Below, piece after piece: positions 1 to 10,512 of a DNA stretch of 64,000 nt (position 1 is the first letter of the stretch; each line of letters starts with the position of its first letter). The DNA lies in contig NZ_CP026121.1 in assembly GCF_003330845.1 (NCBI RefSeq), forward strand, positions 2,027,501 to 2,091,500, read 5' to 3'. A program made the position numbers and the translations under genes. The notes beneath the pieces were generated by a model that ran no database searches, had not been told where the DNA came from, and saw only the letters and a program-made list of their open reading frames with translations. This stretch comes from Streptomyces sp. Go-475 (GTDB lineage Bacteria; Actinomycetota; Actinomycetes; Streptomycetales; Streptomycetaceae).

Positions 1-1641
1 CTTCACCGCCTGCTGGACGGCGCCGGCGAACATCTGCTCCATGGCCTCCAGGTGGGGCCGGTCGGCCGCGATGCCGTGCCGCTCCATGCGGGCGAGCAGC
101 GCGGATGTGGGCAGCTCCATGTCGCGCAGCAGGTCGGCGGCACCGACCTCCTCCAGGCGGCCTTCGAAGGCCTGGCCCAGGTCGAGGACGGCACGGGCCT
201 GGATCATCAGGGCCTCGGCCTCGGCGCCGTCGTCCGCGCCGAAGGCGAGCTGGCCGTCGGCCGCGGCGGCGGGGGCCAGCTCGCGGTGCAGGTACTCCAG
301 GGAGAGCGCGTCCAGGTCGAAGGAGCGGCGGCCCGGCTTGACCAGGTAGGCGGCCAGCGCGGTGTCCATGGTGACGCCCTCGACGCTCCAGCCGTGCTCG
401 GCGAAGACGCGCATGGCGCCCTTGGCGTTGTGGAAGACCTTGGGCCGGGCGGTGTCGGCGAGCCAGGACGCGAACGCCGTCTCGTCGGCCTCGTCCAGCT
501 GGGAGGGGTCGAACCAGGCGGCTGCCCCGCCGGGCGCGGCGAGGGCGACCTCGGCGACGGAGCCCGCGCCGAGCGCCCACGCGTCGACCGTGGCGACGCC
601 GAGGGGTCCGGTGCCGTGCTCGGTGAGCCAGGCGGTCAGCTCGCCGGTGCCGAGCACCGTGCCGTCCAGCCGCACGCCCTCCGTGCTGATCGGGGTGGTC
701 TCGGCCTCCTCCGCGCCGGGGTCGACGGCGAAGAGCCGCTCGCGCAGGGAGGGGTTGCGGATCTCCAGGGTGTCCAGGACCATCGCGACGGCCTTGCGGT
801 CGTACGGGGCCCGCTCCAGGTCGGTGACGCCCTTGGGGAGCTCGACCCGGCGCTCCAGCTCGGTGAGGCGGCGGTTGAGCTTGACCGCTTCCAGGTGGTC
901 GCGGAGGTTCTGGCCGGCCTTGCCCTTGACCTCCTCCACGCGCTCGACCAGCTCGGCGAAGGAGCCGAACTGGTTGATCCACTTCGCGGCGGTCTTCTCG
1001 CCGACGCCGGGGATGCCGGGGAGGTTGTCGGAGGGGTCGCCGCGCAGGGCCGCGAAGTCGGGGTACTGCGCGGGCGTCAACCCGTACTTCTCGAATACCT
1101 TCTCCGGGGTGAAGCGGGTCAGCTCGGAGACGCCCTTGGTCGGGTACAGCACCGTGGTGTGCTCGCTGACCAGCTGGAAGGAATCCCGGTCGCCGGTGAC
1201 GATCAGCACCTCGAAGCCCTCGGCCTCGGCCTGGGTGGCGAGCGTGGCGATGACGTCGTCCGCCTCGAAGCCGTCCACCGCGAAGCGGGCGGCGCCCATC
1301 GCGTCGAGCAGCTCGCAGATCAGCTCGACCTGGCCCTTGAACTCGTCCGGGGTCTTGGAGCGGTTCGCCTTGTACTCCGTGAACTCCTGGGAGCGCCAGG
1401 TCTTGCGGGAGACGTCGAAGGCGACCGCGAAGTGCGTGGGCGCCTCGTCGCGCAGCGTGTTGGCCAGCATCGACGCGAAGCCGTAGATCGCGTTCGTCGG
1501 CTGGCCCGTCGCGGTGGTGAAGTTCTCCGCGGGCAGCGCGAAGAACGCGCGGTACGCCAGCGAGTGCCCGTCCATGAGCATCAGTCGCGGACGGCTGCCG
1601 CCGGAGGTCTTGTCGGTCGTCTTCGATGCTGTCTCTGCCAC
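1..1641 (-). CDS. polA: DNA polymerase I, N-terminal part (runs off the left edge)
   Basis: Replication and repair polymerase; 547 codons are present and the polymerase palm, fingers and thumb lie beyond base 1. The product opens with a short Ser/Thr-rich leader, then LMLMDGHSLAYRAFFAL, the start of the 5'-3' exonuclease domain (about residues 15-300). FEADDVIATLA and VTGDRDSFQL are its metal-binding acidic clusters, and DNLPGIPGVGEKTA is the helix-hairpin-helix. The following 3'-5' exonuclease-like domain is usually inactive in actinobacteria. The last visible residues (RPHLEAMEQMF) correspond to the beginning of the polymerase domain. The GTG start at 1641 is chosen because the protein then begins just before the conserved block; its ribosome site (GGATCGGGGGC) is weak. 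Transcribed away from the molybdopterin oxidoreductase. Confidence 0.93.
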   Translation of the reverse strand, partial: MAETASKTTDKTSGGSRPRLMLMDGHSLAYRAFFALPAENFTTATGQPTNAIYGFASMLANTLRDEAPTHFAVAFDVSRKTWRSQEFTEYKANRSKTPDEFKGQVELICELLDAMGAARFAVDGFEADDVIATLATQAEAEGFEVLIVTGDRDSFQLVSEHTTVLYPTKGVSELTRFTPEKVFEKYGLTPAQYPDFAALRGDPSDNLPGIPGVGEKTAAKWINQFGSFAELVERVEEVKGKAGQNLRDHLEAVKLNRRLTELERRVELPKGVTDLERAPYDRKAVAMVLDTLEIRNPSLRERLFAVDPGAEEAETTPISTEGVRLDGTVLGTGELTAWLTEHGTGPLGVATVDAWALGAGSVAEVALAAPGGAAAWFDPSQLDEADETAFASWLADTARPKVFHNAKGAMRVFAEHGWSVEGVTMDTALAAYLVKPGRRSFDLDALSLEYLHRELAPAAAADGQLAFGADDGAEAEALMIQARAVLDLGQAFEGRLEEVGAADLLRDMELPTSALLARMERHGIAADRPHLEAMEQMFAGAVQQAVK

Positions 1642-2064
1642 GCCCCCGATCCTGCCACGCCCCACTGACACTCGGCCCCGGCCCCGCCCCGACCCCGCGT
1701 GCGCCGGGCCGACCCGGGCGACGGCAGGGGGCGGCGAGCCGGAGACTTCGGACCCCCGCGGTCGCCCGGCCGGGGCGGGAGGGGCGGTGGCCTCGGACCG
1801 GGCACCGCCAGGGCCGACCAGGGCAGGGCGGGACAGAAGCCTCGGGCCGGACCCCGCCATCGCCCCGCCGGGACTGACGGCGCGGAGGCCCCGGACCGTA
1901 CCCCGCCGGGACTGACGGCGCGGAGGCCCCGGACCGGACCCCGCCGCCGCCCCACCGGGACGGGACGGTGCCGTGGCATCGGTTCGGGCCGCCCTCACTC
2001 GATGTCGGCGCCGCGTGGGAGGATCGGAGACGTACCTCACAGCGCAGTCGAAGGGGAGCGTGCG
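1642..2064. other. 423-bp divergent intergenic region, very GC-rich
   Basis: Lies between the starts of polA and the molybdopterin oxidoreductase and should hold both promoters, but no clear -35/-10 pair stands out. It reads open in several frames only because of its base composition; those readings are proline/arginine-rich and have no convincing start. It contains a 38-bp tandem duplication listed separately. Confidence 0.6.
1863..1936. repeat. Two tandem copies of a 38-bp unit
   Basis: The 36-bp block at 1863-1898 recurs identically at 1901-1936, giving a 38-bp period with a two-base linker. Partial related blocks (CCCCGCC..., GGACCGGACCCCG) flank it. It sits in the polA/oxidoreductase intergenic region, 128 bp upstream of the latter's start. 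Confidence 0.85.
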
Positions 2065-4337
<2,273 letters not shown>

Positions 4338-4344
<7 letters not shown>

Positions 4345-4359
4345 GCGTTTGCTCAGTCG
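4338..4359 (+). terminator. Perfect 9-bp hairpin spanning the oxidoreductase stop codon
   Basis: CGACTGAGC (4338-4346) and GCTCAGTCG (4351-4359) pair perfectly around a GTTT loop, and the stop codon TGA (4342-4344) lies in the left arm. There is no T-run, so it may act as a 3'-end stabiliser or weak terminator ahead of the thioesterase gene at 4399. Confidence 0.5.
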
Positions 4360-4398
4360 CAAGCGGTCGAGCGATGAGGACGAACGGAGCCGGGCCCC

Positions 4399-4887
4399 AT
4401 GGGTGAGCAGCAGCATGTGAAGTTCCCGCAAGAGGTCATCGACGAGTACGCCTCCCTCGGCGTCGACCTCCCGGCCCTGTTCTCCGCGGGCCACCTCGGG
4501 ACCCGGATGGGCGTCCAGATCAGCGAGGCGTCGGCGGACCGGGTCGTCGGGACGATGCCGGTGGAGGGCAACACCCAGCCCTACGGACTGCTGCACGGCG
4601 GGGCCTCCGCGGTGCTCGCCGAGACGCTGGGCTCGATCGGCTCGATGCTGCACGGCGGCAGCTCCAAGATCGCCGTGGGGGTCGACCTGAACTGCACCCA
4701 CCACCGCGGGGCGCGCTCCGGCCTGGTCACGGGTGTGGCCACGCCCGTGCACCGGGGGCGCTCCACCGCCACCTACGAAATCATCATCACGGACGAAAAC
4801 GACAAAAGGGTGTGTACCGCCCGGCTGACCTGCCTGCTGCGCGACCTGAAGCCGGGCGACGAGGAGTTCATCCGCGCCGCGAGCTGA
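4399..4887 (+). CDS. PaaI-type hotdog-fold thioesterase
   Basis: A 162-aa single-domain acyl-CoA thioesterase of the PaaI/YbdB group, expected to hydrolyse aromatic or medium-chain acyl-CoA in the cytoplasm. The diagnostic stretch is PYGLLHGGASAVLAETLGSI, containing the HGG helix of the hotdog fold, followed by the strand SKIAVGVDLNCTHHRGARSG. A 35-residue N-terminal extension precedes the domain. ATG at 4399 is preceded by GGAGC at about 4386. It lies 54 bp downstream of the oxidoreductase and is separated from it by the 4338-4359 hairpin, so co-transcription is possible but not certain. The exact substrate cannot be read from sequence. Confidence 0.85.
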   Translation: MGEQQHVKFPQEVIDEYASLGVDLPALFSAGHLGTRMGVQISEASADRVVGTMPVEGNTQPYGLLHGGASAVLAETLGSIGSMLHGGSSKIAVGVDLNCTHHRGARSGLVTGVATPVHRGRSTATYEIIITDENDKRVCTARLTCLLRDLKPGDEEFIRAAS

Positions 4888-5006
4888 CCCGACGTAGGGA
4901 AAACCCTGGAGGGGCGGGCGCGCTCTTGTCGCGACCGCCCCCGCGCGCTTCACTGACGCTCCCCCCCCACAGGAGAAGACCCGTCCCACCCGTAGAAGGG
5001 TTTCTC

Positions 5007-5879
5007 TTGACCTCCGTACGCGCCATCGCCGTCACCGCCGCGGCCACTGCCGCCGTGCTCGCCACCGCGCTGCCGTCCGCCGCCATCAACTCCTACAACG
5101 CCACACCCGCCCCCGAACGCACCGAAGTCGGCGCGCTCGTGGCCACCTGGGACAACGACGGCGACCCCGCGACCCCCGACCGGGTCGACTGGGTCTGCTC
5201 CGGCACCATGATCGACGCGGACACCTTCCTGACCGCCGCGCACTGCACCACGGACTGGCCCGACAACGTGCGGTTCTACGTCTCCCTCGACCAGGACGTG
5301 CAGTCCGGCCTCGACGCGGCGGCGAAGAAGTACCCGGGCGACCCCGCCGCACAGGCCGCCGCGGTCGCCGTCGAGGGCACCGCCCACTCGCACCCCGACT
5401 ACCCGGGCCCCGCCTCCGACACCCACGACATCGCGGTGGTCCAGCTGCCCGCCGCCCAGGTCAAGGCCCGCTGGAGCTTCACCCCGGCCGCCCTGCCCAC
5501 GGCGAACCAGCTCGGCAGACTCGGCCCGCGGGGCCTGAACGGCACCGACTGGTTCGTCGCCGGCTACGGCACCCAGGAGGCCGTCAACGGCCCCGGCGGA
5601 CACACCCACCCCGGCGGCGGCGTCCGCATGAAGGCGCCCGTCACCTTCGACGCCCTCAACGACTCCTGGGCCCGCCTGGCGATGACCGCGCCGCAGGGCA
5701 ACGGAGGCGCCTGCTACGGCGACTCGGGCGGCCCCAACTTCGCGATGATCGACAGCAGGCGCGTCCTCGCCGCGACCACCATCACCGGCGACACCCCCTG
5801 CTACGCGACCAACGTCACCTACCGCCTGGACACCCCCGGCGCCCGCGCCTTCCTCGCGCCGTACGTGCGCCTGCCGTAA
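5007..5879 (+). CDS. Secreted trypsin-like (S1 family) serine protease
   Basis: A 290-aa exported protease. A TTG start at 5007, six bases after AGAAGGG, gives a Sec signal peptide: MTSVRAIAV, a hydrophobic alanine-rich core and a likely cleavage after PSAA near residue 26. The catalytic triad is visible: His in LTAAHC, Asp in DTHDIAVV and Ser in CYGDSGGPN. No propeptide as long as in streptogrisins is present, and no C-terminal binding domain. Upstream sequence is also open in this frame but contains no better start and would bury the signal peptide. The gene appears monocistronic, with a hairpin at 5904-5941. Confidence 0.88.
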   Translation: MTSVRAIAVTAAATAAVLATALPSAAINSYNATPAPERTEVGALVATWDNDGDPATPDRVDWVCSGTMIDADTFLTAAHCTTDWPDNVRFYVSLDQDVQSGLDAAAKKYPGDPAAQAAAVAVEGTAHSHPDYPGPASDTHDIAVVQLPAAQVKARWSFTPAALPTANQLGRLGPRGLNGTDWFVAGYGTQEAVNGPGGHTHPGGGVRMKAPVTFDALNDSWARLAMTAPQGNGGACYGDSGGPNFAMIDSRRVLAATTITGDTPCYATNVTYRLDTPGARAFLAPYVRLP

Positions 5880-5903
5880 CCCCGCACGGGCCCGCCGCCG
5901 ACC

Positions 5904-5941
5904 GCCCCGCCGCACCGGGCACAGCCCCGAAGCGGCGGGGC
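5904..5941 (+). terminator. GC-rich hairpin after the protease gene
   Basis: GCCCCGCCGC (5904-5913) pairs perfectly with GCGGCGGGGC (5932-5941) across an 18-nt loop, starting 25 bp after the protease stop. It lacks a T-run, as do most streptomycete terminators. Confidence 0.5.
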
Positions 5942-6254
5942 GCCGACGTTCGCATTCATCAACTCGCGTAGCGCGTGGGGCCTCCGCTCCCCCCTATTCC
6001 TCTCTCTCCGTAACGCTCCGTAACACGCGCGCAATACAACGCCACACGCCCATCTCCGGCCGCGGAACCTTTCCGATTCCGCCCGCGCCGACCACTCCAC
6101 GGCAACCGCACGATCTCAGCCACTGCCAACCGGAAGTGCGCGTTCTCAGAATGCGGACGTCGGCGAAAATCCACCAAACCCGCCGAGACGGCCCGCCACC
6201 GAGACCGGGCATCCACCACGTCATAACAAGAAAGTCACAAGCCAGCCCGCGCCG

Positions 6255-6284
6255 CTGACCCTGCCCTTACCCCGGGCTTAGAGT
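6255..6284 (+). promoter_or_regulatory. Candidate HrdB-type promoter for livK
   Basis: CTGACC (6255-6260) is followed after 18 bases by TAGAGT (6279-6284), which fits the streptomycete TTGACN-TAGRRT pattern with one mismatch in the -35 box. It would give an untranslated leader of roughly 85 nt before the GTG at 6377. Confidence 0.5.
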
Positions 6285-6376
6285 CACGGCCAGTCACCGC
6301 TCCACATCGGGAGTTCGGTACCAGCGCGGCACTCACCCCCCGACCAGGGCGGGGCCTGCCTGTGAAAGGACTGATT

Positions 6377-7621
6377 GTGCGACAGCGTTCCTTGGTGATT
6401 CTTACCTCCGTTCTCACGACCGGAGCTCTGACTCTCACCGCCTGCGGCTCCCGAGACGACAGCGGTGACAAGAGCGGAGACAGCGGGAGCGGCACCACGC
6501 TGACCATCGGCGTCGACGCCCCCCTCTCCGGTGAGAACTCCACCACCGGCCTCGGCATCCAGTACGGCGCCCAGATAGCCGTCGACGACGCCAACAAGAA
6601 CAACTGGGTCCCGGGCGTGAAATTCAAGCTCAAGGCCCTCGACGACAAGGCCCAGCCCGCCACCGGCCAGTCCAACGCCACCAGCCTCGTCGGCGACAAG
6701 ACCGTCGTCGGAGCCGTCGGCCCGCTGAACTCCGGCGTCGCCCAGACCATGCAGCAGGTCTTCGCCTCGGCCAACATGGCCCAGATCTCCCCCGCGAACA
6801 CCGCCCCCGAGCTCACCCAGGGCAAGAACTGGCAGACGGACAAGAAGCGTCCCTTCAAGACGTACTTCCGCACCGCCACCACCGACGAACTGCAGGGCAG
6901 CTTCGCCGCCGGCTACGCCTACAACGGCCTCAAGAAGAAGAAGGCCTTCGTCGTCGACGACAAGCAGACCTACGGCGCCGGCCTCGCGAAGATCTTCAAC
7001 GAGCAGTTCAAGAAGCTCGGCGGCAAGGTCGTCGCGACCGACCACGTCAACACCGGCGACAAGGACTTCGGCTCCCTCGTCACCAAGATCAAGAACTCCG
7101 GTGCCGACCTGCTCTACTACGGCGGCCAGTACGACGAGTCCGCGCTGATCACCAAGCAGCTCAAGGACGCCGGCGTCAAGATCCCGCTCTTCGGCGGCGA
7201 CGGCATGTTCGCCTCCACCTACATCGAGGCCGCCGGCAAGTCCTCCGAGGGCGACCTCGTCACCGCCATCGGCGTCCCCGCCGACACCCTGCCCGCCGCC
7301 AAGCAGTTCATCCAGACCTACAAGGACAAGGGCTACAAGGGCGACTACGGCGCCTACGGCGCCTACGCCTACGACGCCGCCACCGCCATCATCAAGGCCG
7401 TCAAGGCCGCGGCCGACGCCAACGGCGGCAAGGTGCCCACCGACATCAACGACCTGCGCTCCAAGGTCGTCGACGGAGTCCAGAAGTCCGACTTCGAAGG
7501 CCTCACCGGCAAGGTCTCCTTCGACCAGTACGGCGACACCACCAACAAGCAGCTGACGGTCTACCAGGTCGAGAAGGGTGCCTGGAAGGCCGTGGAAACC
7601 GGCACCGCCGACCTGCAGTAG
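6377..7621 (+). CDS. livK: Branched-chain amino-acid ABC transporter, substrate-binding lipoprotein
   Basis: A 414-aa extracytoplasmic binding protein (type I periplasmic-binding fold, LivJ/LivK group) that delivers leucine, isoleucine or valine to the LivHM permease. The signal sequence ends in a lipobox, LTAC, so Cys is lipidated by Lgt, whose gene lies at the right end of this window. Mature sequence begins with a Ser/Asp/Gly linker, then LTIGVDAPLSGENSTTG. GTG at 6377 is preferred over the in-frame GTG at 6362 because AAAGGA (6365-6370) sits six bases before it. First gene of livKHMGF; a strong hairpin after it should reduce read-through and keep the binding protein in excess. Confidence 0.92.
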   Translation: MRQRSLVILTSVLTTGALTLTACGSRDDSGDKSGDSGSGTTLTIGVDAPLSGENSTTGLGIQYGAQIAVDDANKNNWVPGVKFKLKALDDKAQPATGQSNATSLVGDKTVVGAVGPLNSGVAQTMQQVFASANMAQISPANTAPELTQGKNWQTDKKRPFKTYFRTATTDELQGSFAAGYAYNGLKKKKAFVVDDKQTYGAGLAKIFNEQFKKLGGKVVATDHVNTGDKDFGSLVTKIKNSGADLLYYGGQYDESALITKQLKDAGVKIPLFGGDGMFASTYIEAAGKSSEGDLVTAIGVPADTLPAAKQFIQTYKDKGYKGDYGAYGAYAYDAATAIIKAVKAAADANGGKVPTDINDLRSKVVDGVQKSDFEGLTGKVSFDQYGDTTNKQLTVYQVEKGAWKAVETGTADLQ

Positions 7622-7646
7622 TCCCGGCCCCCCAGAAAGCCGCACC

Positions 7647-7689
7647 ACGGGCCGCGCGGGAGGAGGACCCCGACCGCGCGGCCCGTTTT
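7647..7689 (+). terminator. Intrinsic terminator/attenuator between livK and livH
   Basis: ACGGGCCGCGCGG (7647-7659) and CCGCGCGGCCCGT (7674-7686) form a perfect 13-bp stem followed by TTTT. It lies inside an operon rather than at its end, so it probably sets the ratio of binding protein to membrane components. Confidence 0.75.
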
Positions 7690-7761
7690 CACACCCCCAC
7701 ACAGCACGCGACCACGCACGCATCCAGTGCACACGACCACCAGCGACATGGAGGCCACGCG

Positions 7762-8691
7762 GTGAACACCCTGCCGCAGCAGCTGGCCAACGGGCTGCTT
7801 CTCGGCTCGATGTACGGGCTGATCGCCATCGGCTACACGATGGTGTACGGCATCGTCCAGCTCATCAACTTCGCGCACGGCGAGATCTTCATGACCGGAG
7901 CGTTCGGCGCCCTCACGGTCTACTTCTACATCCTCCCCGACGGCACCTCGATGGCCCTCGCCGTACCGCTGATGCTCCTCGGCGGCGCCCTCGTGGCCAT
8001 CCTCATCGCCGTCGGAGCGGAACGGTTCGCCTACCGCCCCCTGCGCGGAGCACCACGACTGGCACCCCTCATCACGGCCATCGGCCTCTCCCTGGCCCTC
8101 CAGGAGGTCGTCCGCAACTTCTACCCCGGCGCCGACCGCGCCCGCGCCTTCCCCGGCCTCGACGCCACCCACGACATCGGCTCCATCACCATCAAGGACG
8201 CCGACATCTTCCTCATCCTCGCCGCGGTCCTCTGCATGGCCGCGCTCGCCTTCTTCGTGCGCCGCAGCCGCACCGGCCGCGCCATGCAGGCCACCGCGCA
8301 GGACCCCGACACCGCACAGCTCATGGGCATCGACACCAACCGCATCATCGTCATCGCCTTCGCCATCGGCGGCTTCTTCGCCGCCGTCGCCGCCGTCGCC
8401 TACGGACTCAAGTACGGCAACGTCGACTACCGCATGGGCTTCCTCATGGGCCTCAAGGCCTTCACCGCGGCCGTCCTCGGCGGCATCGGCAACATCTACG
8501 GCGCCATGCTCGGCGGCGTCGTCCTCGGCATCGCCGAGACCCTCGCCTCCGCCTACATCGACGAGATCCCCGGCATGCAGCAGCTCGGCGGCCAGAGCTG
8601 GGCCAACGTGTGGGCCTTCTGCCTCCTCATCCTCGTGCTCCTCTTCAGGCCACAGGGCCTGCTCGGCGAGCGCGTCGCGGACAGGGCGTGA
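7762..8691 (+). CDS. livH: Branched-chain amino-acid ABC transporter permease LivH
   Basis: A 309-aa inner-membrane permease with about eight hydrophobic segments. It opens with LANGLLLGSMYGLIAIGYTM and INFAHGEIFMTGAF, both hallmarks of LivH, and ends in a helix followed by FRPQGLLGERV. The GTG at 7762 follows GGAGG with seven bases spacing. It lies 140 bp after livK, beyond the attenuator, and four bases before livM, so HMGF probably form a tightly coupled unit. Confidence 0.93.
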   Translation: MNTLPQQLANGLLLGSMYGLIAIGYTMVYGIVQLINFAHGEIFMTGAFGALTVYFYILPDGTSMALAVPLMLLGGALVAILIAVGAERFAYRPLRGAPRLAPLITAIGLSLALQEVVRNFYPGADRARAFPGLDATHDIGSITIKDADIFLILAAVLCMAALAFFVRRSRTGRAMQATAQDPDTAQLMGIDTNRIIVIAFAIGGFFAAVAAVAYGLKYGNVDYRMGFLMGLKAFTAAVLGGIGNIYGAMLGGVVLGIAETLASAYIDEIPGMQQLGGQSWANVWAFCLLILVLLFRPQGLLGERVADRA

Positions 8692-8695
8692 TCAC

Positions 8696-10507
8696 ATGAC
8701 CGAGACGACCAAGACCCCCGCCCCGGACGCCACCCCCGCGCCGCCCGCACTGCGCGGCCTCATACCGCTGCCCCTGGCAGCCGCCCGCGCCCTGCTCCTC
8801 GCCGGCGGCATCGCCACCGCGGCCTCCGCCTTCCTCGCCTGGACCTGGACCGACGAGTTCCCCGGCGACCTCACCATCAACGGCTACCCCGGCGGCCTGC
8901 AGTGGCTCACCTTCACCGCCGGCCTCCTCACCGCCCTCTTCACCCTCGCCGCGTACGGCATCCGCGGCCTCGGCTGGCTCCTGCCCGCCCGCAACAACGC
9001 ACCCCTCGTCCTCACCGCACTCGGCGGCTTCGCCGTCACCTGGTTCACCGTCATCGCCATCAGCGTCGAACTCGGCGGCGTCGTCAACCTCGAACCCGGC
9101 GGCTGGATCGCGGCCCTCGCCTCCCTCCTGCCCCTCATCGGCGCCTTCGCCCTCCCCCAGGAGCGCACCGGCACCGACGGCACCAAGGAAGCCCTCAAGG
9201 CCTACATCGCCAAGCCCGACCGGATCCCCGCACCCGCGGCCACCGCGCCCTGGGTCCAGCGGGCCGTCATCACCGTCGTCACCATCATCGGCCTCGGCGT
9301 CTTCACCTACGGCATCGACACCGAGTACGGCGAACTCTTCGTCGGCTACCTCTTCGTCGTCACCTTCGCCATGTGGGCGCTGCACACCGCCGGCCTCCTC
9401 GACCGCTTCTCCGCACAGGTCGCCGCCAACCGCAGCTTCACCCTCGCCATGGGCTTCGCCGCGGCCATCGCCTTCCCCTTCACCCAGACCGACGACCACT
9501 ACGCCAACATCGGCGTCAACATCCTGATCTTCGGGACCGTCGCCCTCGGCCTCAACATCGTCGTCGGCCTCGCCGGACTCCTCGACCTCGGATACGTCGC
9601 CTTCCTCGGCGTCGGCGCCTACACCGCCGCCCTCGTCTCCGGCTCCGAGTTCTCCACCATCTCCGGCGTCCACTTCCCCTTCTGGGCCTCCGCCCTCACC
9701 GGCGCCGCCGCCTCCCTCGTCTTCGGCGTCCTCATCGGCGCCCCGACCCTGCGACTGCGCGGCGACTACCTCGCCATCGTCACCCTCGGCTTCGGAGAGA
9801 TCTTCCGCATCGCCGTCAACAACATGGACGGCGACTCCGGACCCGACGTCACCAACGGCCCCAACGGCATCGCCAACATCCCCGACCTGAACCTCCTCGG
9901 CTTCAACTTCGGCCAGGCCCACGACATCGGCGGATTCACCCTCGGCCGCTTCGCCAACTACTACCTGCTGATGGTCCTCATCATGGCCATCGTCGTCCTG
10001 GTCTACACGCGTGCAGCGGACTCCCGCATCGGCCGCTCCTGGATCGCCATCCGCGAGGACGAGACCGCCGCCACCGCCATGGGCATCAACGGCTTCCGCG
10101 TCAAACTCATCGCCTTCGCCCTCGGCGCCGCCCTCGCCGGCCTCGCCGGCACCGTCAGCGCCCACGTCACCTACAGCGTCGTCCCCACGCCGTACCAGTT
10201 CGCCGGCTCCACCCCGCCCAACTCCGCGTTCCTCCTGGCCGCGGTCGTCCTCGGCGGCATGGGCACCGTCGCCGGCCCGCTCCTCGGCGCGGCCCTGCTC
10301 TACCTGCTCCCCGAGAAGCTCGTCTTCCTCCAGGACAAGTCGCTCCTCGCCTTCGGCATCGCGCTCATCCTCCTGATGCGCTTCCGCCCCGAAGGCATCA
10401 TCGCCAACCGCCGGCGCCAGCTCGAATTCCACGAGACCGGCCAACTCGACGTACCCAAACAGACCACGCTGACCGACGAACCGGCCGTCACCAAGGCGGG
10501 GGCGTAA
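8696..10507 (+). CDS. livM: Branched-chain amino-acid ABC transporter permease LivM, with long N-terminal extension
   Basis: A 603-aa permease partner of LivH. The conserved LivM core lies in about residues 240-580: NIVVGLAGLLDLGYVAFLGVGAY, LRLRGDYLAIVTLGFGEI and the EAA-like loop around GRSWIAIREDETAATAMGIN. It ends in RFRPEGIIANRRRQLE. LivM is usually 300-430 aa; the first 200 or so residues here are extra. They hold about four more hydrophobic segments and a charged linker (QERTGTDGTKEALKAY). The start ATG lies four bases after the livH stop. The extension is plausibly a streptomycete family feature rather than a fusion with another known domain. Confidence 0.92.
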   Translation: MTETTKTPAPDATPAPPALRGLIPLPLAAARALLLAGGIATAASAFLAWTWTDEFPGDLTINGYPGGLQWLTFTAGLLTALFTLAAYGIRGLGWLLPARNNAPLVLTALGGFAVTWFTVIAISVELGGVVNLEPGGWIAALASLLPLIGAFALPQERTGTDGTKEALKAYIAKPDRIPAPAATAPWVQRAVITVVTIIGLGVFTYGIDTEYGELFVGYLFVVTFAMWALHTAGLLDRFSAQVAANRSFTLAMGFAAAIAFPFTQTDDHYANIGVNILIFGTVALGLNIVVGLAGLLDLGYVAFLGVGAYTAALVSGSEFSTISGVHFPFWASALTGAAASLVFGVLIGAPTLRLRGDYLAIVTLGFGEIFRIAVNNMDGDSGPDVTNGPNGIANIPDLNLLGFNFGQAHDIGGFTLGRFANYYLLMVLIMAIVVLVYTRAADSRIGRSWIAIREDETAATAMGINGFRVKLIAFALGAALAGLAGTVSAHVTYSVVPTPYQFAGSTPPNSAFLLAAVVLGGMGTVAGPLLGAALLYLLPEKLVFLQDKSLLAFGIALILLMRFRPEGIIANRRRQLEFHETGQLDVPKQTTLTDEPAVTKAGA

Positions 10508-10512
10508 CCATC

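Larger units (their letters stand above)
5880..6376. other. About 500-bp intergenic region ahead of the liv operon
   Basis: Holds the protease 3' hairpin (5904-5941), a comparatively AT-rich stretch at 5950-6240 with no recognisable gene, and a HrdB-like promoter candidate at 6255-6284 in front of livK. The few open readings on the minus strand lack ribosome sites and family resemblance. Confidence 0.6.

Noticed and set aside
1699..2064. N-terminal extension of the molybdopterin oxidoreductase
   Set aside because: The frame is open upstream, but the residues are low-complexity Arg/Pro/Gly and overlap the tandem repeat. A good ribosome site precedes the ATG at 2065.
5950..6240. Small minus-strand genes in the liv upstream region
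   Set aside because: Short overlapping readings without ribosome sites or recognisable motifs; the region is better explained as regulatory.
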